Part shown: piece by piece, positions 33,945 to 44,702 of the stretch
Layout: the number at the start of each line of letters is the position of its first letter
Numbering within the stretch: position 1 is the first letter of the stretch
Source of the DNA: Paraphysomonas bandaiensis
Lineage: Eukaryota; Chrysophyceae
DNA: 64,000 nt
Assembly: GCA_965644295.1 (NCBI GenBank)
Contig: CBFFRP010000219.1
Coordinates: forward strand, 179,834-243,833
Reading direction: 5' to 3'
Translations under genes and position numbers: made by a program
Notes under the pieces: generated by a model
What the model saw: only the letters and a program-made list of their open reading frames with translations
Database searches by the model: none
What the model was told of the DNA's origin: nothing

Positions 33945-36900
33945 ATGCTTCGGTCTCGTGCTGTTTCAAGTGTTCAGCTTGTTGAGACAGGCTTAACCAA
34001 ACTATTCAAAACTATCGATGAGAATGGAGACGGCGTCCTCACTCAGGAGGAGTTCGTCAATGGAATACTCAATATTCGTTACTTGGATGTCAGTGCGGTT
34101 GAGGCTGCGAGATTATACGAGAGTCTGGACACTGAGTGCACCGGATCAATAACTCTGCGCTGTTTGTATAAGGTACACAGCATCATGTTCTCATAGTATC
34201 TTAGTGTCATGTCGTTATAGTCGTCACTGCGGTGGCGGTGGTTGCGTCGTGTGGTGAAAGTATTCCTCGCATGCCAAGAATGCTCCTTTCAGATTCCTGA
34301 CGACTACGATTATTCAAAACCCACGTGTGAGAATTACAAGGGGAATCCTGGTGTGTGTATATAGCGAGCTATCTCCAGTTTGTTATGCGTGCTATTTAGG
34401 GGAATTTGTTGGTGACTTTGTTAAAATCCGGGAAGAGCGAGATTATACCTACCATAATAACTACACACCGTGTAGGCAACTCTGGCAGGTGAACATTAAT
34501 AATAAAATTGCACTGTATATTTAAGAATGACTGTGGACAGGATATGGCTGTGAAATCATGTCTGGGTAAAACAGAGGCTCAGTCTCGTCCCTGGGTTGTG
34601 TATACCTGTGGGCCAATGGGTGTCGGAAAGGGTCACGTACGTGATACTAATTCTTCTATATTTTGACTGGTAGTAATATTCATCTGCAGGTACTAAGTTG
34701 GCTGTCTGAGCAAGGCCTATTCCCGCTTGAGTTCATTGTTCATGTCGACCCGGATTTTTTCAAGAGAATTATGCCCGAGGTGTGTATGGAATGTGATCAG
34801 TTTGCATGTCACGCATATTTTTCCTTCTTTCTTTGATTTGTCACTGTCTTTTCTAGTGGACCAACTATCTTTCCCACGCTGCCTCCGCGGAAGTGAGTAG
34901 TGAAAAACATGGCGAGCAGATTGCTGCCGGGTCTGCCTGCCACCTAGAGAGCGCATTCCTGCAGGAGATCACTATGGAGGCCGCTATGAGCGAAAGACAG
35001 AACGTATGGGTGGATGGAAGCCTATCCGATGGTGCTTGGTTTTCGAAGGTCACTTGTTGAATATCAGGAATGCAAAGAGTTGTGACTTTTACAACAGGAG
35101 TTCGACGATATACGAAATCGATTTCCTCACTACCGAATCGCGATCATATATATTACAGCCTCTGAGGAAACTGTCAGAGCGCGTATAGCGAAAAGATCTG
35201 CAGGTAAGTCAAGTGGGTAGCTTTCGACTTAACCGTCTTTGGAGAAGTACAATGCACTCGTATTCTGTAGAGACTGACAACCGTACCCTGCAGAAACGGG
35301 CAGGAGCATACCAGAGAGTCAAATTGTGCGCAGTCTGCAAAGTCCCGAAGCATCGATTCGACTATTAGCACCTAAGACTGATCTGGTGGTGCGCATAACT
35401 AATGAATCTGCGATAACGCTAACATCTGTTGAGGATTACTCTGGAAATTGGTATCGAGGTTAGTATTGTGTAATGCATTGCCTACTCATCGACCTATATA
35501 TCTGATTTCATTAACTGTTACAGGTTTACAAAAACACTTCGGAGTTATATCGAAACAACATCCCGACTTTCCATTCTGGTTGGGGCCCTTATATTTCGAG
35601 AATACGTCGTTAGTTGGCCGCCCTTTTATCGAAATTCCGTCACCTTACACTCTTACATGTGATGAAAACGAAGAAATATTGACTGGTGTATTGGACAAGG
35701 AGGTGAAGATAAGGCTAAACTGTATTAGCATTAATGCGAACGTGTCGTGTTATCAAAACAGTAGCTTATGGTATTGTATGTAGGGAAATATGATGCAGAG
35801 CTGGAAGTCTGTATATTTTGTTCTCACAAGAGGCAAGTTGTCGTATTACAGCAAAGGCGACAAGGTAGATATGAGAATTCTTGGTCTATGACTTACTTTG
35901 TGTTTGCCTATACTCAGCAACTGAAAGGTGTATATATTATTTCCAAGGAATCGACTGTGTCCTGCATGAACCAACCGCGTGATAATAGCAGTCCTAGTGC
36001 GAATTCTTTTCTAGGGGGGCGTAGCTCGGGTGTATTCAGTTTCGCACGGAGTGCGACCAATGCCTTCAATCTCACTGGGATTAAGGCAGATGGATCGCGA
36101 TATAGTGTCAATATCAACGCGGCAGTACCAGAAGAAAAAACGAAATGGATCAGTGCCTTGGAGGTCTCTGCATCCATATGCACTGTGTCTTCATTAAGTT
36201 AATATTAATGGTTAGGCACAAATAAACCTTGCAAAGAAAAAGGAACTGATCGAGTTAGGATATTACGATAAGAGTCACGATTTGTTAAAGCTAACGGATG
36301 AAGCCACCTACAATTCCCCAGACTTGCGAATTGTCAACAAGAGCATACCAGATTTTGCTATCACTGCCTCCAAACTATGTGCTATTGGGCTGGAAAAAGG
36401 TGCGACCAATGTGTTCTCTTTACACCTGTATATGGATATGTATTCATACTATGCGTTATAATGCAGCGGAGAGAGACATCGCTGGTTTTCCTCGTGATGC
36501 AACACACTTTAGGTGGCTTTTTCCGGTGCAAGGTAATCGCTAGATGTTAGGAACATGTGCTGATATGTTGAGTTGTTAAATTTAACTGGCTACTTTTTTG
36601 AAGGGTTTGATCCTGATGATCTTGAGGATGACATCATGTCATCAGATCCTGACATTGCTCTTATAATTAATGGAGGAACGGTGTGCTATGATAAAACAGG
36701 CAAAGTGCTGGCAGTGCGTTCCCTTTCAGAGCAGCAGACACAGCACATGATGACTTTCAGTGCCCCTGAACCCCTTAAACCGGAGGACTGTGACAGGTGG
36801 GTAAATTGTATTGAACTACATGCGATACACTCTGAGGCTGAGTACGGTTACGTATTGTTTAGACTGCACGCTGGTGAGAGATGGATCCCTATTCAGCACT

Positions 36901-37067
36901 CTGATTGGAGGAAAGTCGGGGCGAAGTACCAGGCTTATATCCTTCCACTAGAGGAGCTCCCTTCAAGGAGGTTCCCTCCATCTGGAGCACATGCGTTTTT
37001 GTTCCGTGAGCCCTCCGACCCTCCAGATCCCAGAGATAGATATTTTTCTCCAGTTTTAGAATACTAA
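33945..37067 (+). CDS. EF-hand / zeta-toxin-fold kinase / PH multidomain protein
   Basis: Roughly 800 residues in about 12 short exons from ATG at 33945 to TAA at 37065. The N-terminus has an EF-hand with loop DENGDGVLTQEE. After a linker comes a zeta-type P-loop kinase domain: YTCGPMGVGKGHVLSWL (Walker A), IVHVDPDFFKRIMPEW, NVWVDGSLSDGAWFSKEFDD, FPHYRIAIIYIT and ARIAKRSAETGRSIPE. Later there is a PH domain, GVLDKEGNMMQSWKSVYFVL through KTKWISALE, and an acidic C-terminal region of unknown fold starting GFDPDDLEDD. The frame holds across all proposed introns, for example GAWFSK-EFDD and KRSA-ETGR. Related EF-hand/zeta proteins are known in some protists. The bacterial zeta enzyme phosphorylates UDP-amino sugars, but the substrate here is unknown. 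Confidence 0.8.
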
Positions 37068-37679
37068 GCGCTGTCATAAGCTTTTTCATGGCGGGATGCA
37101 CTTTCTTCGACGCATCGATGAATTACTACGATGTGATCATATAGCACTACTTCTCTGATTTGCATATATATTATGTTGAATGAGAATGTCCTTATATCCT
37201 AAGAGTCGCGATTCTAGTACTGCCGGTAAAGTACTACTTCTTTAATTAAGAATCGAGCTTGGATTCTCAGAAACTGTATAATCACTGCACTTTTCGAAAA
37301 ACTGTTTCCATTTTCGTAATGTTGTAGTGGTGTTTCTTCTAGTGCTTCCAGAAAATGTACAATTCATGCAGTGTCGTTGTAGTATACTCGAGTCACGGTA
37401 TACCTAACGAAGAGTTATAGAAGCTGAAATGTCTTGCCTTTTAGGAAAAAATATACCAGAAGAGTTATATAAATTGAGATATAGCTACAATTATATACTC
37501 TTAAGTTATAATTTAGTTCATACCGTCTGAATTAAATTTTAGCTCTCTAGGATAAAATTATTTAATTCCCTTTACATTTCACATGTGTTCCAACCGTTTA
37601 TTACTTATTAGTCAACGTGAGCACAAACTAGCACTCTAAGCAGCAGAGTCTGTCAATTGTTGAATTTCGCTGTTAGTAG

Positions 37680-38245
37680 TGAATGTCTGATTATTTAGAG
37701 TCAGAACTCTAATGTAGCAAAACAATTTAACCAACTAGTGCTTAACGCTGATATCCTACAAAAGTGCTTGTGCGTCACCGCAAGCACCAAGGTGCAACCA
37801 CTTTCGCCCTCTGTCCTTAAGGTGAACAGCCCAGATGCTTGATTTCAGTAGGCAGCCCAATACCCCGAATGCCCGGATGTTTTTGAGATGGGCCCACTCC
37901 CGGATGCTTGACTTCAGCAGGCAGTCCAATACCCCGGATGCCTGTTATTCGTCAGGGCCCAAAGATGTCTACATAAGTGGCACTACTTAGTGTCCTTCTT
38001 TGTACCACACAAGCATTCGGCTATGAGTGGGCAGAACTATATCTGCTGACGTAGTATTCAACTAGCCGCTATATCGGAACGAGTTTTTAACGCCTATTGC
38101 TAAATAAAAAGACATTCAATATCTGCTGACAATATATATGCGGCTCTTATCTTCGGTACTTATATATATGAATATCTTCGGTACTTACCCCCAGAACACC
38201 ACGAAAAAGGTGCGAGTCCGACTTTGTTGAGGGGAATTAATTTCA
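37680..38245 (-). repeat. Composite dispersed repeat B+A, inverted copy
   Basis: Reverse-complement copy of the unit at 23876-24385. Module A comes first (TGAATGTCTGATTATTTAGAG, GCAAGCACCAAGGTGCAACC), then module B (CCTTAAGGTGAACAGCCC, GTGCGAGTCCGACTTTGTTG). A stray module-A end, CGCCTATTGCTAAATAAAAAG, sits inside near 38090, suggesting insertion of one copy into another. Confidence 0.65.
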
Positions 38246-38449
38246 CTTTCAAAACCATCAAGAAATTCTGCCTGAGGCGCTATTAGTGTCACTCATGATG
38301 TAGCTATATATATCAATTTTATAAGAATGCACAGATATGAAAAGACATTAATATAATAACAACAGGCAGTAAATTCACAATATACCACATAGTGAAAATA
38401 GTTGCCTTTAAACCAAATGCACCTTAGTGTAATAATTGAAAGTCACCGT

Positions 38450-38575
38450 GAATGTCTGCTTATTAGCAGTAGTCATGTAAGAGTCAGAATGTCAGAACTA
38501 ATTTAGCGAAACAATTAACTAACTAGTGCTTAATTCTGATATCCTACTATTTAGCGCTACGAAAGTGCTTGTGTG
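38450..38575 (-). repeat. Module-A repeat, inverted partial copy
   Basis: GTGAATGTCTGCTTATTAGC, then AACTAGTGCTTAATTCTGAT and AGCGCTACGAAAGTGCTTGT, matching the inverted module A. It ends abruptly at the MULE-like segment. Confidence 0.6.
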
Positions 38576-38639
38576 TGATCCAGCAAACTGCAAATCTTTT
38601 CAAGATGCGATTTGGTTTCCAAACCAGTCGTTTTCAGTA

Positions 38640-39095
38640 TGTAGTTTGGTGTGTGAGAGGTTGTAGCGTGTTGTTGTCACACTTGTGCATGATAATTCAT
38701 AGTGATGCTGATAGACCCTCCCAGAGTACAAGGTTTCATCAATGTTTCTGAAGGCGACTGAAGGACATCTATGGAGATTGTGTTGAGAAAGAATGGTGTA
38801 CAAAAGCCTACTTGAGCATTGGAGAGAGCGATGGAGTCCTGCCCATGCTGTTATATCTTACTATATTACTGCTCTTTAGCTTTGTGTTCGCCTGATCTAT
38901 GTTGTATTGATTATAATTCACCTTCTATGACCTCATGCTTCTGTAATTCGTAGCTATATGCGAGTACAATTCATGACTAGGTTTAATACTATAATTGGCT
39001 AGGTTGAGTCATTTATTGCTTTGACTAGGTTATTACACCAATTTTGGTGTGACTAGGAAAGTCCACCAAATTGACTAGGTTGAATAATATATCCC
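38640..39095. mobile_element. Partial second copy of the MULE-type element
   Basis: Collinear with about 28922-29394 (TGTAGTTTGGTGTGTGAGAG through to the right TIR ending GAATAATATATCCC). A short internal deletion near 38700 and only a few substitutions separate them. The left half, including the left TIR and the ORF, is missing, so this is a truncated copy. Confidence 0.75.
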
Positions 39096-39112
39096 CTTAT
39101 TTATTTATTTAT

Positions 39113-39195
39113 TTCCCGGGTGCCTGTTTATTCGTCAGGGCCCAAAGACGTCTACACATGTGGCACTACTTAGTGTCCTTTGTACCACACTGAAA
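39113..39195 (-). repeat. Module-B fragment next to the MULE copy
   Basis: GTTTATTCGTCAGGGCCCAA, then GACGTCTACACATGTGGCAC and TTTGTACCACAC match the inverted module B around 37935-38030. Confidence 0.55.
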
Positions 39196-39588
39196 AAAGT
39201 CATATTCAATACAATTATAAGCTACAACGAGCACTATTTTATTGTATACACTTTTCAATTACACTTATCTCGTTCTCTTGTGACAGGTACGCTTGTCATG
39301 TGCTATTTGCACCAAAACAATGTAAGAGACATAATAATCTCGTGAACTGGAATGGGTATTACAGTTAGGTTTGAAGAGGGGACGACAAATAATTGGGTGT
39401 ATGCTAGCACAAATGCGACAATGATATATAATTACTGTTTCCACTACCTGTGATTTAGTTATTTCAAGTTGCAGTCGTTGTAACGTTGTAACTACCCAAA
39501 CCTCCTATCAAACTATAACATTGCATCAGATGCGTGTTAGATTTAGCAAAAACTAGCAAATGTAAAATACAATTATATCTGAATTGCG

Positions 39589-41763
39589 CTACTTTAGACG
39601 AGTTGATTCTATTACACGGAGGGTTTCTTGCGCAACTCTATCAGGATCACTTGGGACTGCAGCCACATTCCAAATGTAGTCGCCATCCCTGCCGTGCTGT
39701 AGGGCAAACTGCCATAGCTTGGCGTCATACCAAGGCACAGATGGGTATGGTGGTAGCAGCGGAGTAGTTTCTGCAAAACGCTGAGGGGCCACAAACAGCT
39801 CATGCGACTTTCCTTCTAGGACCTCCTTCCATATCTTCTTTCCTACCTGCACTATCATGAATTTAGTAGATGGCCATATACTGTGAAGGACGTCGAGAAT
39901 AAACCCCGAGCCTGAAACTAGCCAGAGACGACTTGGAGGAGAAATCCCTGCCAACGCAATAACTAGAACCTCTCTAAACATTTCAAACAGCGGGTCCCCC
40001 CTTTCACAGCGGAACCCAAAAGGTGAGGCATATCTGTTTTTCTCATCAGCTTTTACATATGCAGCCGCCTTCTCCTCAGCCTCCTTGAGAGTAGTGTATG
40101 TTTGCCCGAGATGAATATCCGCCCCCAGGCCTGCAGCCAAGCGAACCAGTGGAAGAGAACTGCCATCACTGGATCCATTCAAAAACACGACTGCCTTTTT
40201 ACCCCATAGTGCGGCGGTATATGCAAGAGCCACCTGGGCCATTCCCCCATCAGGACCAGCATACACAACCTCTTTGTGAGGGATTGTCCCAAGAAATTTA
40301 CCTAAAAGTCTCTGCTTAGTTCCACCCACACACTGTCCATCATCGAGTAATGTGAATGTCACTCCAGGTAGCGATGGATCTCGTATAGGACGAGGTGTCA
40401 TAGGAGGATTTGTCATCCGAGTGGCCCACTCCTTCAGCCCTTGTCTATTTAAAGAAGGGGCAGGCTGAAGTGACCGAGGTGCGACTTCCAAAGTGCTGCG
40501 AAACACCCACACGGTGCGCACAGAATTAGACATAACTCCAGTTAGCCCCAAGCAAAAAACCAGTTGTAGTGGACAGATATGTCTAACACGCTCCTTAAGA
40601 AATCTCTCAATGTTGCCCGCAGAGGTGTCTCCAATATGAATTGCTACGAATCCTCCCGGGCGCACGCACCGAGCAGAATGTTGGAACAAAGGCTCATAGA
40701 ACTCTGTTAGCCAGTCTTTATATCCAGGGTTGGAAGGAGTATACATTTCATAGTCAAAGAAAGGCGGAGAGGTAAAAACCAGATCATAGGAGTGATCACG
40801 GATTGCCTCAGCTCCTTTTTCGAAGGGCAAGGAGTTAATCTGGAAACCATTACTGAACTCAAGACGGGTTTGAGAGAATACCGTCGTCTGGTGACCACAG
40901 AGGCCCATAATTTTAGCATATCCTGGGCGGAGGCTACGATTGGGGTCAAAGGCAGTATATCGTGTTACACCAGCGGTCTCTGCACCTAATAGACGATCTC
41001 CCCATCCTGCACAAGGATCAAGGACTTGTGATGCACGGAAATACCGATATATTGCTTTGGCATAAGCCGGCATGAATGTAGTCGCCATCTTATACCCGTA
41101 CTTGCGGGCGAGAGACCACTTGGCCTCATTCGGATCTCCGGAACATGAAATTTCTGATTGAAAATTAGGGTTATCTCTCCACACCTCCCAAAAGCTGGGA
41201 AGGTCCACCACTTTATCTCCTCTGCGAAGCTTGAGGCGAGTGTTCAAAATCTGGTCTTCTTGAATGGCGCGGGTTATCTGCGAAGTATCCTCATTAGGTA
41301 GTGTGAATACCACGCGGTGGTCATTCTCATCCCCATAAGTCACTTGATTAGGCATCTCAGAGCGAAGCCTTTGAAGCAAATTAGCAACATCAACTTTAGA
41401 TTTTAACCGAGGGCATGCAGGTTGGTTCACTCTGAATTGCGCGTCTTCCTCCTCTAGTTTCTTCATTATAGATGAAGGCGACAACAGAGTTCCGTCCTGC
41501 GCTCCCTCATGGTCATCTCTCTTTCTCTTCTTCCCCCCCTCACCTTTACCAACCACTGAGGGTTTCGTCCACACAGACTCTCCGGTGCGCTCATTATACC
41601 AATAAGGCATACTGTGGGTCTTGGAGAACTTTTCCTCCCACACATCCTCTGACATGACAGGAGCCTCCCATCTGCTCTCCTTAGTATCATCATTATACCA
41701 GTAATATGCCTTCTTAGAAGAAGACCACACCTTAGACCACGAGGAAGAAGAATTCGCAGACAT
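39589..41763 (-). CDS. Tandem-WW / SPPF-type methyltransferase / PLP-fold fusion protein
   Basis: 724 residues in a single uninterrupted exon from ATG at 41763 (the frame extends upstream only to a TTG). Residues about 6-35 and 37-69 are two WW domains (WSKVWSSSKKAYYWYNDDTK...W..P; WEEKFSKTHSMPYWYNERTG...W..P), which usually bind Pro-rich or phospho-Ser-Pro peptides. A KKRKR basic patch follows. A Rossmann methyltransferase spans about 200-420, with motif I VLDPCAGWGDRLLGA, FDPNRSL, and motif IV LVFTSPPFFDYEMY (an [DNS]PP[YFW] amino-methyltransferase motif). Residues about 460-700 resemble the Trp-synthase-beta/ACC-deaminase PLP fold, with GGTKQRLLGKFL (the Lys would be the PLP lysine), YAGPDGGMAQVALAY and VSGSGFILDVL. 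Target is unknown. A nucleic-acid adenine or cytosine amino-methyltransferase is inferred by motif. Absence of introns is exceptional here. Confidence 0.78.
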   Translation of the reverse strand: MSANSSSSWSKVWSSSKKAYYWYNDDTKESRWEAPVMSEDVWEEKFSKTHSMPYWYNERTGESVWTKPSVVGKGEGGKKRKRDDHEGAQDGTLLSPSSIMKKLEEEDAQFRVNQPACPRLKSKVDVANLLQRLRSEMPNQVTYGDENDHRVVFTLPNEDTSQITRAIQEDQILNTRLKLRRGDKVVDLPSFWEVWRDNPNFQSEISCSGDPNEAKWSLARKYGYKMATTFMPAYAKAIYRYFRASQVLDPCAGWGDRLLGAETAGVTRYTAFDPNRSLRPGYAKIMGLCGHQTTVFSQTRLEFSNGFQINSLPFEKGAEAIRDHSYDLVFTSPPFFDYEMYTPSNPGYKDWLTEFYEPLFQHSARCVRPGGFVAIHIGDTSAGNIERFLKERVRHICPLQLVFCLGLTGVMSNSVRTVWVFRSTLEVAPRSLQPAPSLNRQGLKEWATRMTNPPMTPRPIRDPSLPGVTFTLLDDGQCVGGTKQRLLGKFLGTIPHKEVVYAGPDGGMAQVALAYTAALWGKKAVVFLNGSSDGSSLPLVRLAAGLGADIHLGQTYTTLKEAEEKAAAYVKADEKNRYASPFGFRCERGDPLFEMFREVLVIALAGISPPSRLWLVSGSGFILDVLHSIWPSTKFMIVQVGKKIWKEVLEGKSHELFVAPQRFAETTPLLPPYPSVPWYDAKLWQFALQHGRDGDYIWNVAAVPSDPDRVAQETLRVIESTRLK

Positions 41764-41803
41764 ACCCAACAAAACTTAATAATAACCAGATCTGTACACA
41801 GAT

Positions 41804-42157
41804 ACATACATACATACATACATACATACATACATACATACATACATACATACATACATACATACATACATACATACATACATACATACATACATACATA
41901 CATACATACATACATACATACATACATACATACATACATACATACATACATACATACATACATACATACATACATACATACATACATACATACATACATA
42001 CATACATACATACATACATACATACATACATACATACATACATACATACATACATACATACATACATACATACATACATACATACATACATACATACATA
42101 CATACATACATACATACATACATACATACATACATACATACATACATAAGTACATAC

Positions 42158-42190
<33 letters not shown>

Positions 42191-42308
42191 CATACATACA
42201 TACATACATACATACATACATACATACATACATACATACATACATACATACATACATACATACATACATACATACATACATACATACATACATACATACA
42301 TACATACA

Positions 42309-42342
<34 letters not shown>

Positions 42343-42454
42343 CATACATACATACATACATACATACATACATACATACATACATACATACATACATACA
42401 TACACTCCTACCTGTACATACATACATACATACATACATACATACATACATACA

Positions 42455-42483
<29 letters not shown>
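41804..42483. repeat. (CATA)n tetranucleotide microsatellite, about 680 bp
   Basis: A nearly pure array of CATA/TACA units with a few interruptions (near 42147-42160, 42336-42342 and CTCCTACCTG near 42405), followed by a short CCTA run. It lies between the divergent WW-methyltransferase and LPMO genes, about 40 bp from the former's start codon. Four-base units read in three frames give long MYVC/YVCM frames that are not genes. Confidence 0.98.
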
Positions 42484-42486
<3 letters not shown>

Positions 42487-42638
42487 CCTACCTACCTACC
42501 TACCTACCTACATATATACATGCTTGTACATATCTGTGCATCTACGTGTAGGTGTGACGATGTATTTGCAGTGGGGTGGCTCATTGTCGTGCTGTGTCAG
42601 TATATAGTTATATATTATCATCTATATATATCCTAACT

Positions 42639-43592
42639 ATGAAAACTGCGATTGCGTGTCTGCTGATGACTGGCGGAGCCTCTGCTCACGGGATATTCTG
42701 GGTACGTCTCTGTGTCTCTCCCTGTATATATATATATATATGTATGTGTGTGTGGGCTAACAGGTGATGTGTAGTCTCCCACTAGCAGAGCCATTCTATC
42801 AGAGCAGTCCGGATACATGGAAGATGCTACAACTATCATATCCGAACCAATGCCAGATGTCGCTGAAGGCAGAGAGTATCCGGGCGGCCGTCCCTTTGCT
42901 GAGCCCGGTATGAGCAAGAGTAATATCGGCCCGTGTGGTATGGAGACATACGACAGTCTTATGACCAACTGGAATCATCCGGAGCATAGTTGGGGTGATA
43001 TACAGGCCGTCTATAATGCGGGTGACATCATTGACGTCGAATGGTGCGTTTCCAACATCGCGGACCATGGAGGCCTCTATTCATACAGGATTTGCCAAGA
43101 CGACGCTTTGGTGGCACGGTTCATCGATCCTGCCGTTACCCCCACTCAAGCTGAGATGGATCAGCTAGAGACCTGTTTTCAGGACGGAATTCTTAAATGT
43201 ACTGACGTGGAAGGACAAGACTGCCCGGTACATCCGGATTGCGTGGTAATGTGACTGTATTCCACTCGTACAAATAATTAATTGTTGCTGGTAGGGTACT
43301 GGGTGGGGCTGCGACAGTGAGTACGGCCAGCAGTGGTTCGCTTGTGGACCCAAGGACAGTGGCAGGTGCCAGGCGCGTGGTGTGGGAACGTGCAGGACTC
43401 ATGGAGGTTAGAAACGTCAAGCCAGTGCACAGGTGTATCTCACTTGCTCTTTTGACAGATGAAGGAACCATCTTACGGGACAAGGTGAAGCTCCCTAATT
43501 TCACATCCAACCATACCCTGCTTGGGTTCCGCTGGGATTGCGAGGACACAGGCCAGCTCTGGTTGCACTGTGCCGACATTCAACTTGTGTAA
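42639..43592 (+). CDS. Secreted lytic polysaccharide monooxygenase (LPMO_10-like fold)
   Basis: Copper enzyme that oxidatively cleaves polysaccharides such as chitin or cellulose. Exon 1 encodes a signal peptide, MKTAIACLLMTGGASA, whose cleavage would expose an N-terminal His (HGIFW), the first ligand of the copper histidine brace. Later motifs are PGMSKSNIGPCG, YNAGDIIDVEWCVSNIADHGGLYSYRIC (the His is a likely second copper ligand), a Cys-rich loop (GWGCDSEYG...CGPKDSGRCQARG...C), and the end LGFRWDCEDTGQLWLHCADI. This is the family's C-terminal signature. Four exons; junctions DC-VGTGWG and RTHG-DEGTI are clear. The exon 1 to 2 junction (about 42700-42790) is uncertain. About 270 residues; substrate not inferable. 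Confidence 0.85.
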
Positions 43593-44556
43593 ACTCGTAT
43601 GAATTACACTTCCCAGTATTATATTGGAAGAAAACAACTCGAAAGCAGTTTCTACTACTCTGCTTGATTTTGAAATACTATCTCAATCGTTGCCAAAGTT
43701 ATGGCTAACAAGACATAAGGGTAATGAATACGCCTCCTAAGGTTATGCCACATCCCTTTGCAGAATAATAAGTCATTGTCAAATTATTATTAGCAGATAT
43801 ATTTTAGTCGAGATAAACACAGCATATTACAGTTTTATATCATAATTTCCCTTTCAAAGGCTTTTCCTGGTGTTGTGACTCTAGTGATTGAAACTAGGTA
43901 ATGTGTCATGAGTTCTAATTCCAAGCAAGCCCTTCGTAGTTCGTATTTTCGATATACAATATACATGAGAGAGGAACACCTCTATTCTGTGGAGAGGGAA
44001 TGCGTGTCTTTCTATAAGTGCATATTAGGAGACTGTTATAGTTAGTGCACTTTTTCACGAGAGGCGGTGGCGGAGAGGTTATAAATTATATATACGAAAC
44101 ACGTTTAAGTAGGACCTTGAAAATTGGTTGGAGCGAAAGGACACCTGCATCAACCCGTGGCTTAACGAATTCGTGTTAGGTTTTACCCCTAGAACGCTCC
44201 ACAAACCTCACAATTAACTGATATACTAGTAGTTTCTTCTCAGGAAGTACTGAATAACTATTTATAGTGCCACAGCCACGGGTGGCACTTTTTAGTTCTG
44301 TATTTTACACGCCTATTTCTAATAATAGAGTACTATATATACCAGAGGTGCAAGCGATAAATACTTGGGGTACATCAACTTATCCTCCCTGGTGGCGCCA
44401 CATCTCTTTTTGTTTTTATAAACAAGATGATAGGTACCATCATCAGTGACATCATCACTGGACAATATCACGCATTGTGGTGACAGTAAAAATTTCGTCA
44501 CCAGGAGGGGTTGTTGTTATCATAAGTCATGAGGTATTTTGTATGCTTGTTCGTAT
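43593..44556. other. Intergenic, 3' of the LPMO gene
   Basis: AT-rich; no gene or repeat recognised before the hAT MITE. Confidence 0.5.
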
Positions 44557-44702
44557 CAGGGCCTGGTAACCATTAAAATCTATTATATGAGTGGTGCTAT
44601 CTACTTTAAGTTAGTAGGTATTAATAGTTACCAGTATAATAATATTATAATTGCCGGGAACTGGACTACCATTAACGGGCCATTAATGGTTACCAGGCCC
44701 TG
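44557..44702. mobile_element. hAT MITE, 146 bp, with 8-bp target duplication
   Basis: Ends CAGGGCCTGGTAACCATTAA and ...TTACCAGGCCCTG, identical to the termini of the hAT transposon at 29460-31850. Flanks are a perfect 8-bp direct repeat, GTTCGTAT (44549-44556 and 44703-44710). Internal sequence (GAGTGGTGCTATCTACTTTA, GTAGGTATTAATAG) also matches the parent's sub-terminal region. An internally deleted derivative mobilised in trans. Confidence 0.95.

Larger units (their letters stand above)
37068..39588. other. Repeat-rich intergenic region
   Basis: About 2.5 kb without a supported gene. It contains two inverted module-A copies, one inverted module B and a partial MULE-type copy, listed separately. 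The rest is AT-rich. Confidence 0.5.

Noticed and set aside
41466-42483. Long MYVC-repeat reading frames on the minus strand
   Set aside because: They are translations of a four-base microsatellite, open in three frames at once; no independent coding evidence.
41804-42483. Regular repeats that could suggest a CRISPR array
   Set aside because: Pure four-base tandem repeat without spacers, in a eukaryotic genome.
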